DNA from: Agarophyton chilense
Taxonomy: Eukaryota > Rhodophyta > Florideophyceae > Gracilariales > Gracilariaceae
DNA: 64,000 nucleotides
Reading direction: 5' to 3'
NCBI GenBank assembly: GCA_030374765.1
Contig: JARGXX010000116.1
Coordinates: forward strand, 930,001-994,000
In this document: piece after piece, positions 18,813 through 29,153 of the stretch
Layout: the number at the start of each line of letters is the position of its first letter
Position numbering within the stretch: position 1 is the first letter of the stretch
Notes under the pieces: generated by a model
Told to the model about the DNA's origin: nothing
Databases searched by the model: none
What the model saw: the letters and a program-made list of their open reading frames with translations, nothing else
Made by a program: the position numbers and the translations under genes

Positions 18813-21672
18813 CTACAACAACATCGGCTCGGTCCTGGTTTGGTCTCCTTCAGCAACAGCTTCCCTCTCCGCGGCTTTCACCCGGCCCATGTGCAATCTC
18901 AGGTTCCATGTGATAAACCTTCTCTTCTCCATTTCCTCATCCGCAACGGATCGCTGCAAATCCTCGCTGCAGGCATTGAGGTTGGTCATATGTTGCACGG
19001 CAGCAAACGCAGTTGTAGGCACGCTGAGCACACCTAACGCAATCGGCTGCAATTCAGGTGCAACATGTCCGAACTTGTCCCACCATTCCAAGGGGTCCAC
19101 ACCTTCACTTGCTTCGCCAAACATATTGTCATCGGCAAACTGCCCTTTTCGATTATGAAACTGTTCCAATTGGTCCAAGACAGTCTTGACCCCAACCTCA
19201 CCTTTTTCCGAATGATGCGTTTGAATGTATTGCACAGCTCGCCTCAAAACCTCATCCACCGTGATTCCTTTTGTATTCGATAAGTCACCACTCGGGTTCA
19301 AGAGCGCAGCGATACAGGAGATATCATCGGCGACGGGAGGGCACCCATCCACACCTTTGCCCAATAGTCGGCACATTGCATGTTCGCGCAGTATATGCAT
19401 ATCTTCCTCATGCTCGGGCAACTTTTCGGAGTATATCTCGCGCATGGTTCTCACACAGTCTGGCAACACATGTGCCAGGGAGCGCGAACGAAATTCGAGT
19501 GGACAACGAAACAAATCGTTAACATCAAATAGGGGGCTGGAATAGCTTAACGGGGGCACGTTACCCGTGATGTTGTACAGGGAAATCAGAGCTGTCAACG
19601 GCTTCATGATGGACAGGAACGACTTTAGCTCCGTACGATAGGGGGTAGAAAGCAGCAAACGAATGATTTCTTGACTTAAAGGAACACATCCACAATTGTC
19701 CTCCGTCAACGATGCGATAAACGAACGGGTGTCGACCACTCGCTTTGCGTCTTCATGCACGTGCTGGGCCTTGCACACAATTTGATGCGTATGCGATGCA
19801 AGCTCAAAGACGTGAAAGGATTGAATAGCAGGCGGGGGTTTGACAATGAACTGTAGATATGGATGTAGCTTTTCCTTTGCGTAGTCGTCACGGCGGAAGA
19901 TATGATCAGCCACAGCGTTGCTAGAGTCCTCTCTAAAGTAGGAGGCGAGCATTTTGTTTCGTCTGTGAACTCGAATGAAAAGCGGAACCTGCGCCAAAAG
20001 TTCGTGGCAGAGTATGTCAACCTCTCTACCAACATCAGCAACCCAAACAGGGCCTTGTTCACTGTTCGGAAGTGCACGCGGTTTATCAACGGCAACAAGT
20101 GGTCTGCTTATCAAAACTTGTGCAAACTTGAAATCACTCTGCTGCTGCGCATGGTGCACAATGTCGGTGACATTGGACGAAAAGCCCAAACGACAATTTC
20201 TAGAAAAAAGATAGGAGAGATGTGATTGCGAAACGAAACGAAACACCGAGGCGACGTAAGCGGCGGAGTCGTGCGAAATGACGACGTGGTTGTTGTTTTG
20301 AGCATGGGCCTTTCTACAACAAGCAGAGGCTTGCCGAGAAGCGTCGGTGAAGTAAATGATGAGGTTCGCAGACGCGTGGGGGGAAGGTGGGCTATCTGCG
20401 AAAGGATGCATAACCTGGGCGGATGAGAGACTTGAGAGATGATGTTGCAGTTGGTGATGGGTAATGCGTGAGTGGGCATGGTCGGCATCTTGGGCTGCGG
20501 GGGCAGTTGGGGCGACAGCGGTGAGCAGTAGCTGTTGAAAGAGCGGGTTATCGGCAGTAGAAAGCGGAAGATCGTTGGCCAGCATGAAGCGAAGCACAGA
20601 CAGAACAAGAGCCTGACGACTGGCTTGCGCATCAAGGACGGGTGAGACAGCGGGGAGAGTATTTAGCGCAACGGCAGCAAGCGGCGCATTTTTCTTTCGC
20701 AAAGTCTTTGAGCCGGGCTTGTTGGCCTGCAAGAGCTGGCGAACATGATCTGGGGCGGAGCAGGACGAGGACAAAAGGTGCTTCAAGAGGAGTGTAGAAT
20801 TCTCGGAACGATCCCTTGAGATGAAGGAGCAATGAATGCATTGATTGGCGATGAAGGTGCCATTTTGGTCGATGTGGCGACGAAAGTGGAGCAGAGCGGG
20901 GGAGCGGGGGCGACCGCGCCTGGACTTTGTTATGCCGACGGGGCGCAGGTGGTGAGCGGCAACGGCAGGCGCGAGGTGCGAGGCGGAGGCGGAGGCGGAG
21001 GCGGAGGCGGAGGTAGAGGCGGGAGCAGCGGTGGGGGGCGGTTGAGAAAGCGGTGAGGCAGTGAGGGTGGGTGGGTGGAGAGACTTGGCGGGGGTGGGAG
21101 AGGAGATGATGTTGTTGGTGGTGGTGGTGGTGGTGGTGGCGGCGGCGGCGGCAGCAGCGGCAGCAGCGTCAGCGGCATGAAGCACGTTGTTGGAATTGGC
21201 GAATCTAGAGGCGAGGGCGTGCTTGATGTGGAGGGGGGCGGTGCAGGTGCGGATGATGTGTCTTGTGAGGTATGTGGGGTTCTCGGATCTGTCGCGGGAC
21301 ACAAAGTTGCAGAAGGTGCATTGGTTGCCGAGGAAGACGCCGTTGTGATCGACGAGGCGGCGAAAGTAGGTGAACACCGGCGAGCGCGGCCTGCCTCTGC
21401 GCTTAGGCTTGGCGGCGCTGCCGCTGGCGGCGCCGTTGGGCGCGGCGTGCGGCGGCGGCGGTGGCGGCGGTGGCGGTGGCGGTGGCGGTGGCAGCGACAG
21501 CGGCAGCGACGGCGGCGGCAGCGACGGCGGCGGGCGGCGGCGGCGGCGGCTGCTGCTGCTGTATTGACGGCGACGGCGACGACGGCGATGACGGTGATTG
21601 CTGGAGCTGCTGTTGCGATTGTTGCGGGTGCGGGTGCGGGTGGGGCTGGGGGTGATCCGCGGCCACTTGCAT
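18813..21672 (-). CDS. hAT-transposase-derived protein with two AT-hook/BED zinc fingers
   Basis: The long frame (end 18813, open to about 21725) encodes ~950 residues. Two copies of a module are seen: an AT-hook core RGRPRSP, then a BED-like finger (C-x2-C ... H-x4-C) near 21390-21270 and 20920-20770. Between them are A, T, S and P homopolymers. The C-terminus has a weak hAT dimerisation block (DPLEWWDKFGHVAPELQPIALGVLSVPTTA), but the usual ERxFS is lost, so I infer a domesticated DNA-binding protein. The long frame has no ATG. The ATG at 21670-21672 opens a Q/P/S-rich frame that overlaps and would need a one-base shift in the GC repeat near 21440-21540. Start and N-terminus are therefore unsure. 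Confidence 0.65.
20975..21550. repeat. Cluster of GC-rich tri- and hexanucleotide repeats
   Basis: GGAGGC repeats (about 20983-21013), GGT/GGC repeats (about 21116-21165) and GGCGGT/GGCGGC repeats (about 21450-21545) lie inside the BED/hAT gene. They encode Ser-Ala, Thr, Ala and Pro tracts on the minus strand. Replication slippage here is the likely cause of the frame ambiguity at the gene's 5' end. Confidence 0.85.
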
Positions 21673-22297
21673 TGTGCGGCCAAGGGCGAGCGAGTCGTTA
21701 GCGACGTAGCGAGACAGGGGGTCTCTCACGCTCGCACCTTCATCAAGTGTCTCTCAAACGCGGGGCGGCGTTCGAAGCGCAAGCGCAAGGCAGCAGGCGA
21801 AGAGAAGAGCGCGACACGCATGCCACACAACACACGCAGTACACGAGACCACGCGGCCACGCACGGCACAGTAGACGACGCGAACGACGGATATGAGGCG
21901 CACGCGATGGAAGAAGGAAGGAGATTTCACGGCGGCATGCAGGCGCGGCGGCATTGGGCAGCGTGGACGTGCGGTTTGCGACCGATTGGCGAGCGTGCAA
22001 CGTGCGCCTGTTTTTTTGTTGCTGACTGTGTGTTTGGGTGTTACGCGTGTGGCACCGCTCGCGCGTTGTTCGGTATGGCACACTGCCCATCCATCTTGTC
22101 CCATCCTCACGCTTGCGTGTAAAACCTCGCTCTCTCTTCTCTTACAGCGCCCACCCCAACACGCCCTCATCCCCCTCCCTCTGCAAACCCAAACCAAACC
22201 AAAAGCACTCTTCTTGCGCCACTACCCCGCCTTACCCGCATTCAACCCCCCCCCCCCCCCCCCCCCCCCCACTCCCACACCAAACCCCGAACATGCC
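21673..22297. other. Divergent promoter region with poly-C tract
   Basis: Separates the BED/hAT gene (-) from the SAPS-domain gene (+). Ends with C25 at 22246-22270, 27 nt before the downstream ATG. The plus-strand frame is open from 21893 into the SAPS gene, but the translated stretch is not protein-like. Confidence 0.5.
22246..22270 (+). repeat. Poly-C tract (C25) before the SAPS-domain gene
   Basis: Uninterrupted C25 on the sense strand, ending 27 nt before the ATG at 22298. Same orientation and place as the C-runs before SDHA, GSK3, cullin-3 and (as G on the plus strand) the PHR2-like gene. Confidence 0.9.
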
Positions 22298-24229
22298 ATG
22301 GGTCTATCGGCCGTCTCTCTTCGTCCACACAATGCGCGTACCACCACCGCCACCAAGTCGCGCCCGCACCGACCCTCCATCTTCCGTCTGTGTACCTCGC
22401 GTTCCGCCGTCACCCCCACCAATTTGCGTCGTCTTCGCGACCTTCCCGCCATAGACCTGCTCGAGCACTTAGCTCAACAGTGCGCGCCGGCTCGCGCCGA
22501 TGAATTGGACGACCTTGTCACACACATTGCCTCTCGCAACGAGCTATTACGAAATGTTGTAGCCGCCGCGCTCACCCCGCCGCTAGCCCCCCCCGCCGCC
22601 ACCTCCCACCACGCCGACGCCCCACGCGACCGTCTGCCGCGTACCTGGGTGCTTTCCGTGCTGCTGCGGCACGGCCCGCCGCCGCTGAGAGAGGCCATTG
22701 CGGCCGACGCCTCCCTCATCACTGCCTTTGCCGACGTGTTTCGCGCCGCGCCCACCAAGCTCGACCCCGCGCTGGCCGCCCACGCCGCCGACATACTACG
22801 CGCGCTATTGCACGAGTTCCCCAAGCAAACCGCCACCGCCTTGCATCGCACCAAGCTGGTGTCGCATTTGGTGCAACACGTCAATCTACAACCCGCCGCC
22901 GACCTACTGCCTCGTTTTGTAGGGACGCGCATCTTCACCTCGGGTCAATCTCCCATTCTGGCCACGCACAAACGCGCCATTCACATGATGGCCTCCTCGC
23001 GTGTGCATCATCTGCTGCTGGCGCGATTTGAGCACTCGGTGCAAGTGCTGAAAGCCGACAAGCACCCCAATCGCGTCTATGCCGCCGCGTGCGTCGAAGG
23101 CGTATGCAACGCAATGGCCGCCATTTCCATGCGCGCCATGTGCATCCCCAGAAAGCTCGAGGACTCGGATGAACGGGGCGATATCAAGTACTCCTCCGGA
23201 CTGGGACTCATCACCGCCTCCATGTACAACGATGCAAAGGACTATCTCAACCTGCTACACTGCACGCAACCGTTGCAACAGCTATTGAGCGTTGCGTTCG
23301 AGCCGGCGGCTCGACAGCTGCCCGAGGTGTTTTTCGCCACCATGACGCTGCTGTGCTCGCTGCTGCGCGCCATGAGGAAGAAGAAATCGTCATTGTTCCC
23401 GTCGATGAGAAAGGCGGTGGCCAAAGTGGACACCAACCACATCGCCGACGTGCTCCTCCACACAGTACCGGCGTTAGCGCACCTGCTGCACTGCAGCGAC
23501 GCCGACGCCGTCCTTGTTGGACGCGTGCGGTTGGCCGTTGTTGATCTGCTGCGAGAGGCGTGTGTCACCGTCAACGAAGAAGCGCTGAGTCGGGTGCTTA
23601 GCGCTGACGACTACGTGCTACCGCGTCGCATGCTCACGCTGGCGCGCACGTTTAGCCGCAACGAAATGGTTGTGACACGCGTGTCACAAGCGTTTGGCGC
23701 GCTGTTTTCACGCTGCAAGCAGCTCGGTCCGCAACTGCTTGAGCACACGCAGCTGTTCGACGTAATTGTACAACTGCGACTGTTGCCGGCGTCGTGGAGC
23801 ATGCTACGTAGTTTTGTGTGCTGCGAGGTGTTTGAACACGCCATGCAACGTAGCAAGCACGACAGCGCGCGACACGACATGCTACTGGAGCTGGAGGAGT
23901 TTTACGACGAGCACATCAAGACGATGGAGGAGACGGGTCTGGAGAAGGTGTCCGACCTAAAACAGAGTAAGCTGGGCGTGCGCAGCGGCGGCATGGAGAT
24001 TGACGTGGACGCGCTGTACGGTCATAGCGAGGACTTTGGGCTGGAGGTGTACATCCGCTCGTTGCTGCAGGAGGTGTCCGGCGCCAAGGACAGGACGCCG
24101 CCGTCAGACAACGTGGTGCAACACGCCGCGGAGGCAGTGCACCACGTGGCCGGAGCCGTTGCCGACAAGTTGAGCAAGGGCTTTCTTCATTTGCACGACG
24201 ACGACTCGAACGATGGTGACGAAGAATGA
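22298..24229 (+). CDS. SAPS-domain protein, probable PP6 regulatory subunit
   Basis: 643 residues from the ATG at 22298, just after a poly-C tract; single exon. The product is all-helical, made of HEAT/ARM-like repeats. The opening 'LRDLPAIDLLEHLAQQC' and the block 'FPKQTATALHRTKLVSHLVQHV' followed by 'AADLLPRF' line up with the SAPS family (PPP6R: 'TEQVITFLKKKDKFISLVLKHI...MDLLLRLV'). SAPS proteins dock the PP6 phosphatase catalytic subunit. The C-terminus is acidic and disordered (DDDSNDGDEE). Similarity is from memory and confined to the first half, so another ARM-repeat protein cannot be excluded. Confidence 0.55.
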   Translation: MGLSAVSLRPHNARTTTATKSRPHRPSIFRLCTSRSAVTPTNLRRLRDLPAIDLLEHLAQQCAPARADELDDLVTHIASRNELLRNVVAAALTPPLAPPAATSHHADAPRDRLPRTWVLSVLLRHGPPPLREAIAADASLITAFADVFRAAPTKLDPALAAHAADILRALLHEFPKQTATALHRTKLVSHLVQHVNLQPAADLLPRFVGTRIFTSGQSPILATHKRAIHMMASSRVHHLLLARFEHSVQVLKADKHPNRVYAAACVEGVCNAMAAISMRAMCIPRKLEDSDERGDIKYSSGLGLITASMYNDAKDYLNLLHCTQPLQQLLSVAFEPAARQLPEVFFATMTLLCSLLRAMRKKKSSLFPSMRKAVAKVDTNHIADVLLHTVPALAHLLHCSDADAVLVGRVRLAVVDLLREACVTVNEEALSRVLSADDYVLPRRMLTLARTFSRNEMVVTRVSQAFGALFSRCKQLGPQLLEHTQLFDVIVQLRLLPASWSMLRSFVCCEVFEHAMQRSKHDSARHDMLLELEEFYDEHIKTMEETGLEKVSDLKQSKLGVRSGGMEIDVDALYGHSEDFGLEVYIRSLLQEVSGAKDRTPPSDNVVQHAAEAVHHVAGAVADKLSKGFLHLHDDDSNDGDEE

Positions 24230-24401
24230 AGCAAGTGCTGCCAACAAACAATACATGCACGTATATCTATCTATCTCCACGAGGGGTAGCGATTGCTACA
24301 GTTTTAATTTTTTTTTCTTCCTTTGCTTGTGTTGTGTTGTGCGTGCTAACATAACAACGTGTGTAGGTAGAGATAGTGTAGAGACTGTAGTGGGGAGCTA
24401 G

Positions 24402-25418
24402 CTAGGCGCTCGTGAGCGCACGCTGCGGCGCGCGTGTGTTGGAGTGTGAGGCGGCGAGGAACGTCCTCCACACGAGCTCGTGGAAGGTCGAGCCGGTGAG
24501 GGAGCCCATGACGGCGGCCACGCGCGCCGCCACGGTGCGCATCGAAATGGAGCCATGGTCCAGATGCAGCTTGAGACGGAATGCGAGCTGATCGGGCAGA
24601 CGACGCGCATGGCTCAACTCCTCGCGGCGCGTCATGCGCGCCAACAGCTTGAAGGCGGCGCTACTGCCACCGCCCACGCGCGGCGTCACACAAAGCTGTG
24701 TCTCGCGCGCCACGGCCGTCGGCACGGCCGGCAGACTGCTTGGCGGCGCTTGCGAGCGCTCCGTGGCTTTAACGCTGTCCACGGCGGCAGCGAGATCACG
24801 TACTCTCAGGCGCTTTGCTTCCGAAGCGCGTGTGACGGGCAACACATCCGGCGCAAAACTGTGCACGTGAACGCCGGCGCGTCGTAACGCGCTCTCCGCC
24901 TGACGTTGGTGTCGCGCCAATTGTCCGTAGGCCGCGCGCACAAAGTACACGGCGTGAAGACGTAGTCGCGCACATAAGGCGGGTAATTCGCGCGTCGGTT
25001 GCGCCGTCTTGCACAACAGATCTGAACCAAGCGTCTGCAGGGCTGCGCGCAACTCTGCGGCGAGTGCGGGCGGCGGTGAATGCGGGGCCAATAACACGGG
25101 CACGAGGGCGGCGTCAGGGGCGTGACGCGTGGCACGGGCGGCTGCTGTTAGGGCGACGTTGTCGTGCACACGCTGCGCTCCGTCCATCCATAGCAGAATG
25201 CGGGATGACGGCGGCAACGGCGCGGCGCGCGGGGGACGCAATTGTGTGGGTGCTTGCAGTTGCGAGATGGGCAGTGGGGTGGGATATGATGAATGTGCGA
25301 TTGCGGCGTGTAACGGGGTGGTGGTTGCTATGGTTTGACGCGCGGCGTGCGGTGTTGCGGCGATCGCGCGGCGTGCGGAGCATGCGGGCAGCGTAGGGAC
25401 GAAGGCGGGGCGCGACAT
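24402..25418 (-). CDS. PHR2-like photolyase/cryptochrome-fold protein, short form
   Basis: 338 residues from the ATG at 25416-25418. The N-terminus (~70 residues, A/S/R/P-rich, few acids) suggests plastid or mitochondrial import. Residues ~73-200 form a photolyase alpha/beta domain: RILLWMDGAQRVHDNVALTA corresponds to the 'VWFRNDLRVHDN' motif. After a linker come GGGSSAAFKLLARM and 'RLKLHLDHGSISMRTV', then FHELVWRTF, equivalent to the 'GGET.AL..L...KLSPWLAMGSISPRS...LLWRDFF' of Arabidopsis PHR2. It ends there and lacks most of the FAD-binding domain, as PHR2 does. Repair activity is doubtful; a light-sensing or other role is possible. Confidence 0.75.
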   Translation of the reverse strand: MSRPAFVPTLPACSARRAIAATPHAARQTIATTTPLHAAIAHSSYPTPLPISQLQAPTQLRPPRAAPLPPSSRILLWMDGAQRVHDNVALTAAARATRHAPDAALVPVLLAPHSPPPALAAELRAALQTLGSDLLCKTAQPTRELPALCARLRLHAVYFVRAAYGQLARHQRQAESALRRAGVHVHSFAPDVLPVTRASEAKRLRVRDLAAAVDSVKATERSQAPPSSLPAVPTAVARETQLCVTPRVGGGSSAAFKLLARMTRREELSHARRLPDQLAFRLKLHLDHGSISMRTVAARVAAVMGSLTGSTFHELVWRTFLAASHSNTRAPQRALTSA

Positions 25419-25457
25419 GGCGGGTGGGTGGCGACGCGGCGATGACGGCGGGCGATC

Positions 25458-25474
25458 GGGGGGGGGGGGGGGGT

Positions 25475-25566
<92 letters not shown>
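25458..25566. repeat. 109-nt G homopolymer with two T interruptions
   Basis: G16-T-G53-T-G38 on the plus strand, that is poly-C on the sense strand of the PHR2-like gene, ending 39 nt before its ATG. One of the longest G tracts possible to sequence; the stated length may be an assembly estimate. Confidence 0.9.
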
Positions 25567-25567
<1 letters not shown>

Positions 25568-25673
25568 ACGGTGGGAAGAAGGCGATGAGGGAGGGAGGAG
25601 GGCGATGAAGGAAGGTTGGTGGTGGGGGGGGGATGCGCGATCTGGGGGTGAGAGAGATCGCTGTAAGATAGGC

Positions 25674-26462
25674 TTACAGCGGGAGGCGGCGGCGGCGGCG
25701 AAGGGCGCGGGCGGCCAGCGCGGCGTGCAGCACGGCGTAGTAGCAGCGGCGCAGGACGGCGGGGTCGGCGCCGACGTGGTACGCGCCCAGCACGAGCTGG
25801 TTGACCACGGCCGTGCGCGCCACGCCCAAAGCGTCCCAGCGCAACCCCCTGGTGCGCACGCAGCACGCCGTGGTACGCACGCGTCCCACGCGCCTCAAGC
25901 GCCGCACCATCTCGTAGTCGTCCAGAAACGGGATGCACGGGAACCCTCCCACGCGCGAAAACGTCGCGCGTCTCATGAACAGCCCCTGGTCGCCATACGG
26001 TCGCTGTAACAGCGCGCTTCGCCATCGCACCATCTTCTCCACCACACGCACCCCGCGCGTCTCGCTGTCAATGCGCAGCGAATACGCCCCGGCCGCCGTG
26101 TCCAATTTGCTCAGCGTTGCGTGTGCAATGGCGTCAAACTCGTTGCATACTATGCTGTCTGCGTGCAGAAAAAGTAGAGTTTCTGCGCGTGCGTGCTGTG
26201 CTCCAACGTTGAATTGAGCGCCGCGGCCGCCCGTCGTGCGCACTACTTGGGCGCCGGCTGCGCGCGCTTGCGCCCCAGTCTTGTCGCGCGAGTTGCCGTC
26301 GGCTACGATGATTTGTACCCGATTGCGACTGTGGTGCCGCAGCGCGGCGATGGTGCGCCCGATCGTTTCTTCCTCGTTGTACGTCGCGATGATCACCGTC
26401 GTGTGCGGCCGCGCTAGGAGCGCGTCGCGCGCGCCGACCAACAGTCGCCCCGCCATTGCCAT
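25674..26462 (-). CDS. GT2-family glycosyltransferase (TIGR04283-like)
   Basis: 262 residues from the ATG at 26460-26462. A GT-A fold is clear: TTVIIATYNEEETIGRTIAAL, 'QIIVADGNSRDKTGAQARAAG', and the DxD-like site ETLLFLHADSIV. Then 'RRATFSRVGGFPCIPFLDDYEMVRRLRRVGRV', the acceptor/catalytic ED-like region, and a C-terminal hydrophobic stretch without a convincing transmembrane helix. This subfamily is mostly bacterial and cyanobacterial ('rSAM/selenodomain-associated' glycosyltransferase 2), which suggests a plastid-ancestor or bacterial origin. The acceptor is unknown. High G+C at third positions matches its neighbours. Confidence 0.8.
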   Translation of the reverse strand: MAMAGRLLVGARDALLARPHTTVIIATYNEEETIGRTIAALRHHSRNRVQIIVADGNSRDKTGAQARAAGAQVVRTTGGRGAQFNVGAQHARAETLLFLHADSIVCNEFDAIAHATLSKLDTAAGAYSLRIDSETRGVRVVEKMVRWRSALLQRPYGDQGLFMRRATFSRVGGFPCIPFLDDYEMVRRLRRVGRVRTTACCVRTRGLRWDALGVARTAVVNQLVLGAYHVGADPAVLRRCYYAVLHAALAARALRRRRRLPL

Positions 26463-26746
26463 TAACGTAGTTGTACACAGCACAAGAGAGCATCGATGCC
26501 GAGCAAGCAGCGCGATTTGGCCTTGCCAGTGTGTGTATTTGCTACTGTACGCAGCCCGCGCACATACAGTAGTAATACCAACGCGCTCGCACCCTTTCTA
26601 TCTGCCTCCCCCCGCGCTAACGTACATGCATGCCCCCATGCATTCAGCCACTTTCCCCCCGTAGCCAACCCCCCCATCCCGCCTCCAGCCTCCAGCCTCC
26701 GTCCCGCCGCCTTCCCCCCCCCCACCCCCCTCCCCGTCGACCCAAC

Positions 26747-28642
26747 ATGCTGCGAGCCGCCTCATCCCGCCTGCTGCCGCGGGTGCCCGCCGCCGCGCGC
26801 CGCCTGTCCACCGCAACCACCACTATCGGCGGTTATGACGTCATCGACCATCACGTGGACGTCGTCGTCGTGGGCGCAGGCGGCGCCGGTCTGCGCGCCA
26901 CCATCGGCGCCTGCGAGGCGGGACTCAACACAGCCTGTGTCACAAAGCTCTTTCCCACGCGTTCGCACACCGTCGCCGCCCAGGGCGGCATCAATGGCGC
27001 CTTGGGCAACATGACGCAGGACGATTGGAGGTGGCACATGTACGACACCGTCAAAGGCTCCGACTGGCTTGGCGACCAGGATGCCATCCACTACATGTGT
27101 CGCGAGGCCCCGCAAACTATCATCGAGCTTGAACGCTACGGCGTCCCCTTCAGTCGCACTGAGGACGGCCTTATCTACCAACGAGCCTTTGGCGGTCAGT
27201 CCCTCGACTTTGGAAAGGGCGGACAGGCCTATCGTTGCGCCGCCGCCGCCGATCGCACGGGACATGCCATGCTACACACGCTGTATGGTCAATCCCTCAA
27301 GCACGATGCCAACTTTTTCGTCGAGTACTTTGCGCTTGACCTCATCATGGACCCGCATGACGGCTCCTGTCGCGGCATCATCGCCCTGTGCATGGAGGAT
27401 GGTTCATTACATCGCTTCAACGCCCATGCAACCATCATAGCCACGGGCGGATATGGCCGTTGCTACTTCAGCGCCACCTCGGCGCACACCTGCACGGGCG
27501 ACGGCAACGCCATGGTGGCGCGCGCTGGAATCCCGTTGCAGGACCTCGAGTTTGTGCAGTTCCACCCCACCGGCGTGTACGGCGCGGGCTGTCTCATCAC
27601 GGAGGGCGCGCGCGGCGAAGGCGGCTTCCTCAAGAACGCCAACGGCGAGCGCTTCATGGAGCGATACGCGCCCTCCGCCAAGGACCTGGCCTCGCGCGAC
27701 GTGGTGTCGCGTTCCATGACCATGGAGATTCGCGAGGGACGCGGCGTCGGCCGCGATAAGGACCACATCTTCCTTCACCTGGACCACTTGGAGCCGGCCG
27801 TGCTCAAGGAGCGTTTGCCGGGCATCACGGAGACTGCCAAAATCTTTGCAGGCGTGGACGTGCACAAGGAGCCCATCCCGGTGCTGCCCACCGTGCACTA
27901 CAACATGGGTGGCATTCCGACTAACTGGCGCGGCGAGGTGGTCACGCTCAAGGACGGCGACCCCAACTCTGTGGTGCCAGGGCTGTTGGCGGCTGGCGAG
28001 GCGGCGTGCGCCAGTGTGCACGGCGCCAATCGACTCGGCGCCAACTCGCTGTTGGACATTGTGGTGTTCGGACGCGCCACGGCCAAGCGCGTGGCTGAGT
28101 TGGTGAAGCCTAACAGCGCGCACCGCCCGCTGCCTAGCGACGGCGGCGAACAGGCGATTGCGGATATGGACAAGGTGCGGTACGCCGACGGTGACTTGCG
28201 TACGTCGCACATTCGAATTAACATGCAGCGCATCATGCAGGACCACGCGGCGGTGTTTCGCACAGACGAGAGTCTCAAGGAAGGGTGCGACAAGATGGAC
28301 GAGTGTTACGAGAGCTTTGGGTCGGTCAAGACGAGCGACCGAGACATGATCTTTAATACAGACTTGGTGGAGACGCTCGAGTTGCGCAATCTGCTGCAGA
28401 ACGCGTTGGTTACCATGCACAGCGCTGAAGCACGCAAGGAGAGTCGTGGCGCACACGCGCGCGAAGACTTTACCGAACGTGACGATGAAGAGTGGATGAA
28501 ACACACGTTGGGTTGGGTGAGCGACCACACGCACAAAAAGTACGAGCGCGGGTTTGTGCATATCGACTACCGACCGGTGATCAACAGCAGCCTGGACGAC
28601 GAGGAGCAGGAGGCGTTCCCGCCTGCCAAGCGCACGTACTAG
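26747..28642 (+). CDS. SDHA: Succinate dehydrogenase flavoprotein subunit, mitochondrial
   Basis: 631 residues from the ATG at 26747, the first that gives a mitochondrial presequence ([22 protein letters not shown]). The frame stays open upstream across a C-rich leader. FAD-binding [12 protein letters not shown] lies at about 39-50 and the covalent-FAD histidine in [10 protein letters not shown] at about 74. The substrate and catalytic region includes '[25 protein letters not shown]' and the C-terminal capping sequence '[13 protein letters not shown]...YRPV'. Part of complex II: oxidises succinate to fumarate and passes electrons to ubiquinone. Full length for the family, single exon, very GC-rich codon use. 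Confidence 0.97.
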   Translation: MLRAASSRLLPRVPAAARRLSTATTTIGGYDVIDHHVDVVVVGAGGAGLRATIGACEAGLNTACVTKLFPTRSHTVAAQGGINGALGNMTQDDWRWHMYDTVKGSDWLGDQDAIHYMCREAPQTIIELERYGVPFSRTEDGLIYQRAFGGQSLDFGKGGQAYRCAAAADRTGHAMLHTLYGQSLKHDANFFVEYFALDLIMDPHDGSCRGIIALCMEDGSLHRFNAHATIIATGGYGRCYFSATSAHTCTGDGNAMVARAGIPLQDLEFVQFHPTGVYGAGCLITEGARGEGGFLKNANGERFMERYAPSAKDLASRDVVSRSMTMEIREGRGVGRDKDHIFLHLDHLEPAVLKERLPGITETAKIFAGVDVHKEPIPVLPTVHYNMGGIPTNWRGEVVTLKDGDPNSVVPGLLAAGEAACASVHGANRLGANSLLDIVVFGRATAKRVAELVKPNSAHRPLPSDGGEQAIADMDKVRYADGDLRTSHIRINMQRIMQDHAAVFRTDESLKEGCDKMDECYESFGSVKTSDRDMIFNTDLVETLELRNLLQNALVTMHSAEARKESRGAHAREDFTERDDEEWMKHTLGWVSDHTHKKYERGFVHIDYRPVINSSLDDEEQEAFPPAKRTY

Positions 28643-28706
28643 CTTGGTATTTAAGCGCGGCGCGCGCGCAGTTTTGAGGCAGTAAACGGTGGCGCGCGCG
28701 CGCGCG

Positions 28707-28829
28707 TTACTTACTCAGCAGCAGCGGTGCGCGCGGCGACGACGACGGAGACGACGACGGCGACGACGACGGCGACGAGTGTACGACGAGCTCGCGCAGC
28801 GACTGGGAACGACGCTTTGGCGGCGGCGG

Positions 28830-28878
<49 letters not shown>

Positions 28879-29153
28879 GAAGACAGCGGCATTTGACGCC
28901 GCCGAAGATGCGACTGGTAGCGCAGCTCGGCCAGGCGCAGCGCGGGCGGCAGCACGCTAAGCAGCGCGACATTGACGACGTGAGCGGCTATACCGCGCGC
29001 TACACTGACAGCGCGCAGCCACAGCGCCACCAGCAGCAGCAGCGTTGGCGTGAGCGCCACTATGGCTCGTCGCCCTCGCTCGCCGCGTGCCGCGGCCATG
29101 GCCGACCGCGACGACGATGAAAGACGAGACGGAGACACGCACCACGCGCGCAT
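28707..29153 (-). CDS. Small membrane protein with Ser-Pro repeat tail
   Basis: 148 residues from an ATG at 29151-29153, convergent with SDHA. Residues ~28-70 are hydrophobic (AIVALTPTLLLLVALWLRAV then HVVNVALLSVLPPALRL) and could form one or two helices. The tail is made of Ser-Pro and Ser repeats encoded by GACGGC/GACGAC hexamers. No family is recognised. Because the region is low-complexity, coding status is uncertain. Confidence 0.4.
28738..28876. repeat. GAC/GGC microsatellite
   Basis: Imperfect GACGAC/GACGGC hexamers at 28738-28778 and a near-perfect GACGGC array at about 28832-28873. They encode the Ser/Pro tail of the minus-strand small membrane protein. Confidence 0.85.

Noticed and set aside
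21893-22297. N-terminal extension of the SAPS-domain gene
   Set aside because: The frame is open, but the product includes the translated poly-C tract and lacks protein-like features; the ATG at 22298 is a better start.
25114-26025. 303-codon minus-strand frame with a huge proline tract
   Set aside because: It is created by the G/C homopolymer and overlaps the real PHR2-like and GT2 genes in another frame.
27407-28561. 384-codon frame antisense to SDHA
   Set aside because: A GC-rich coding shadow; His/Arg/Val-rich composition with no motif, wholly inside SDHA.
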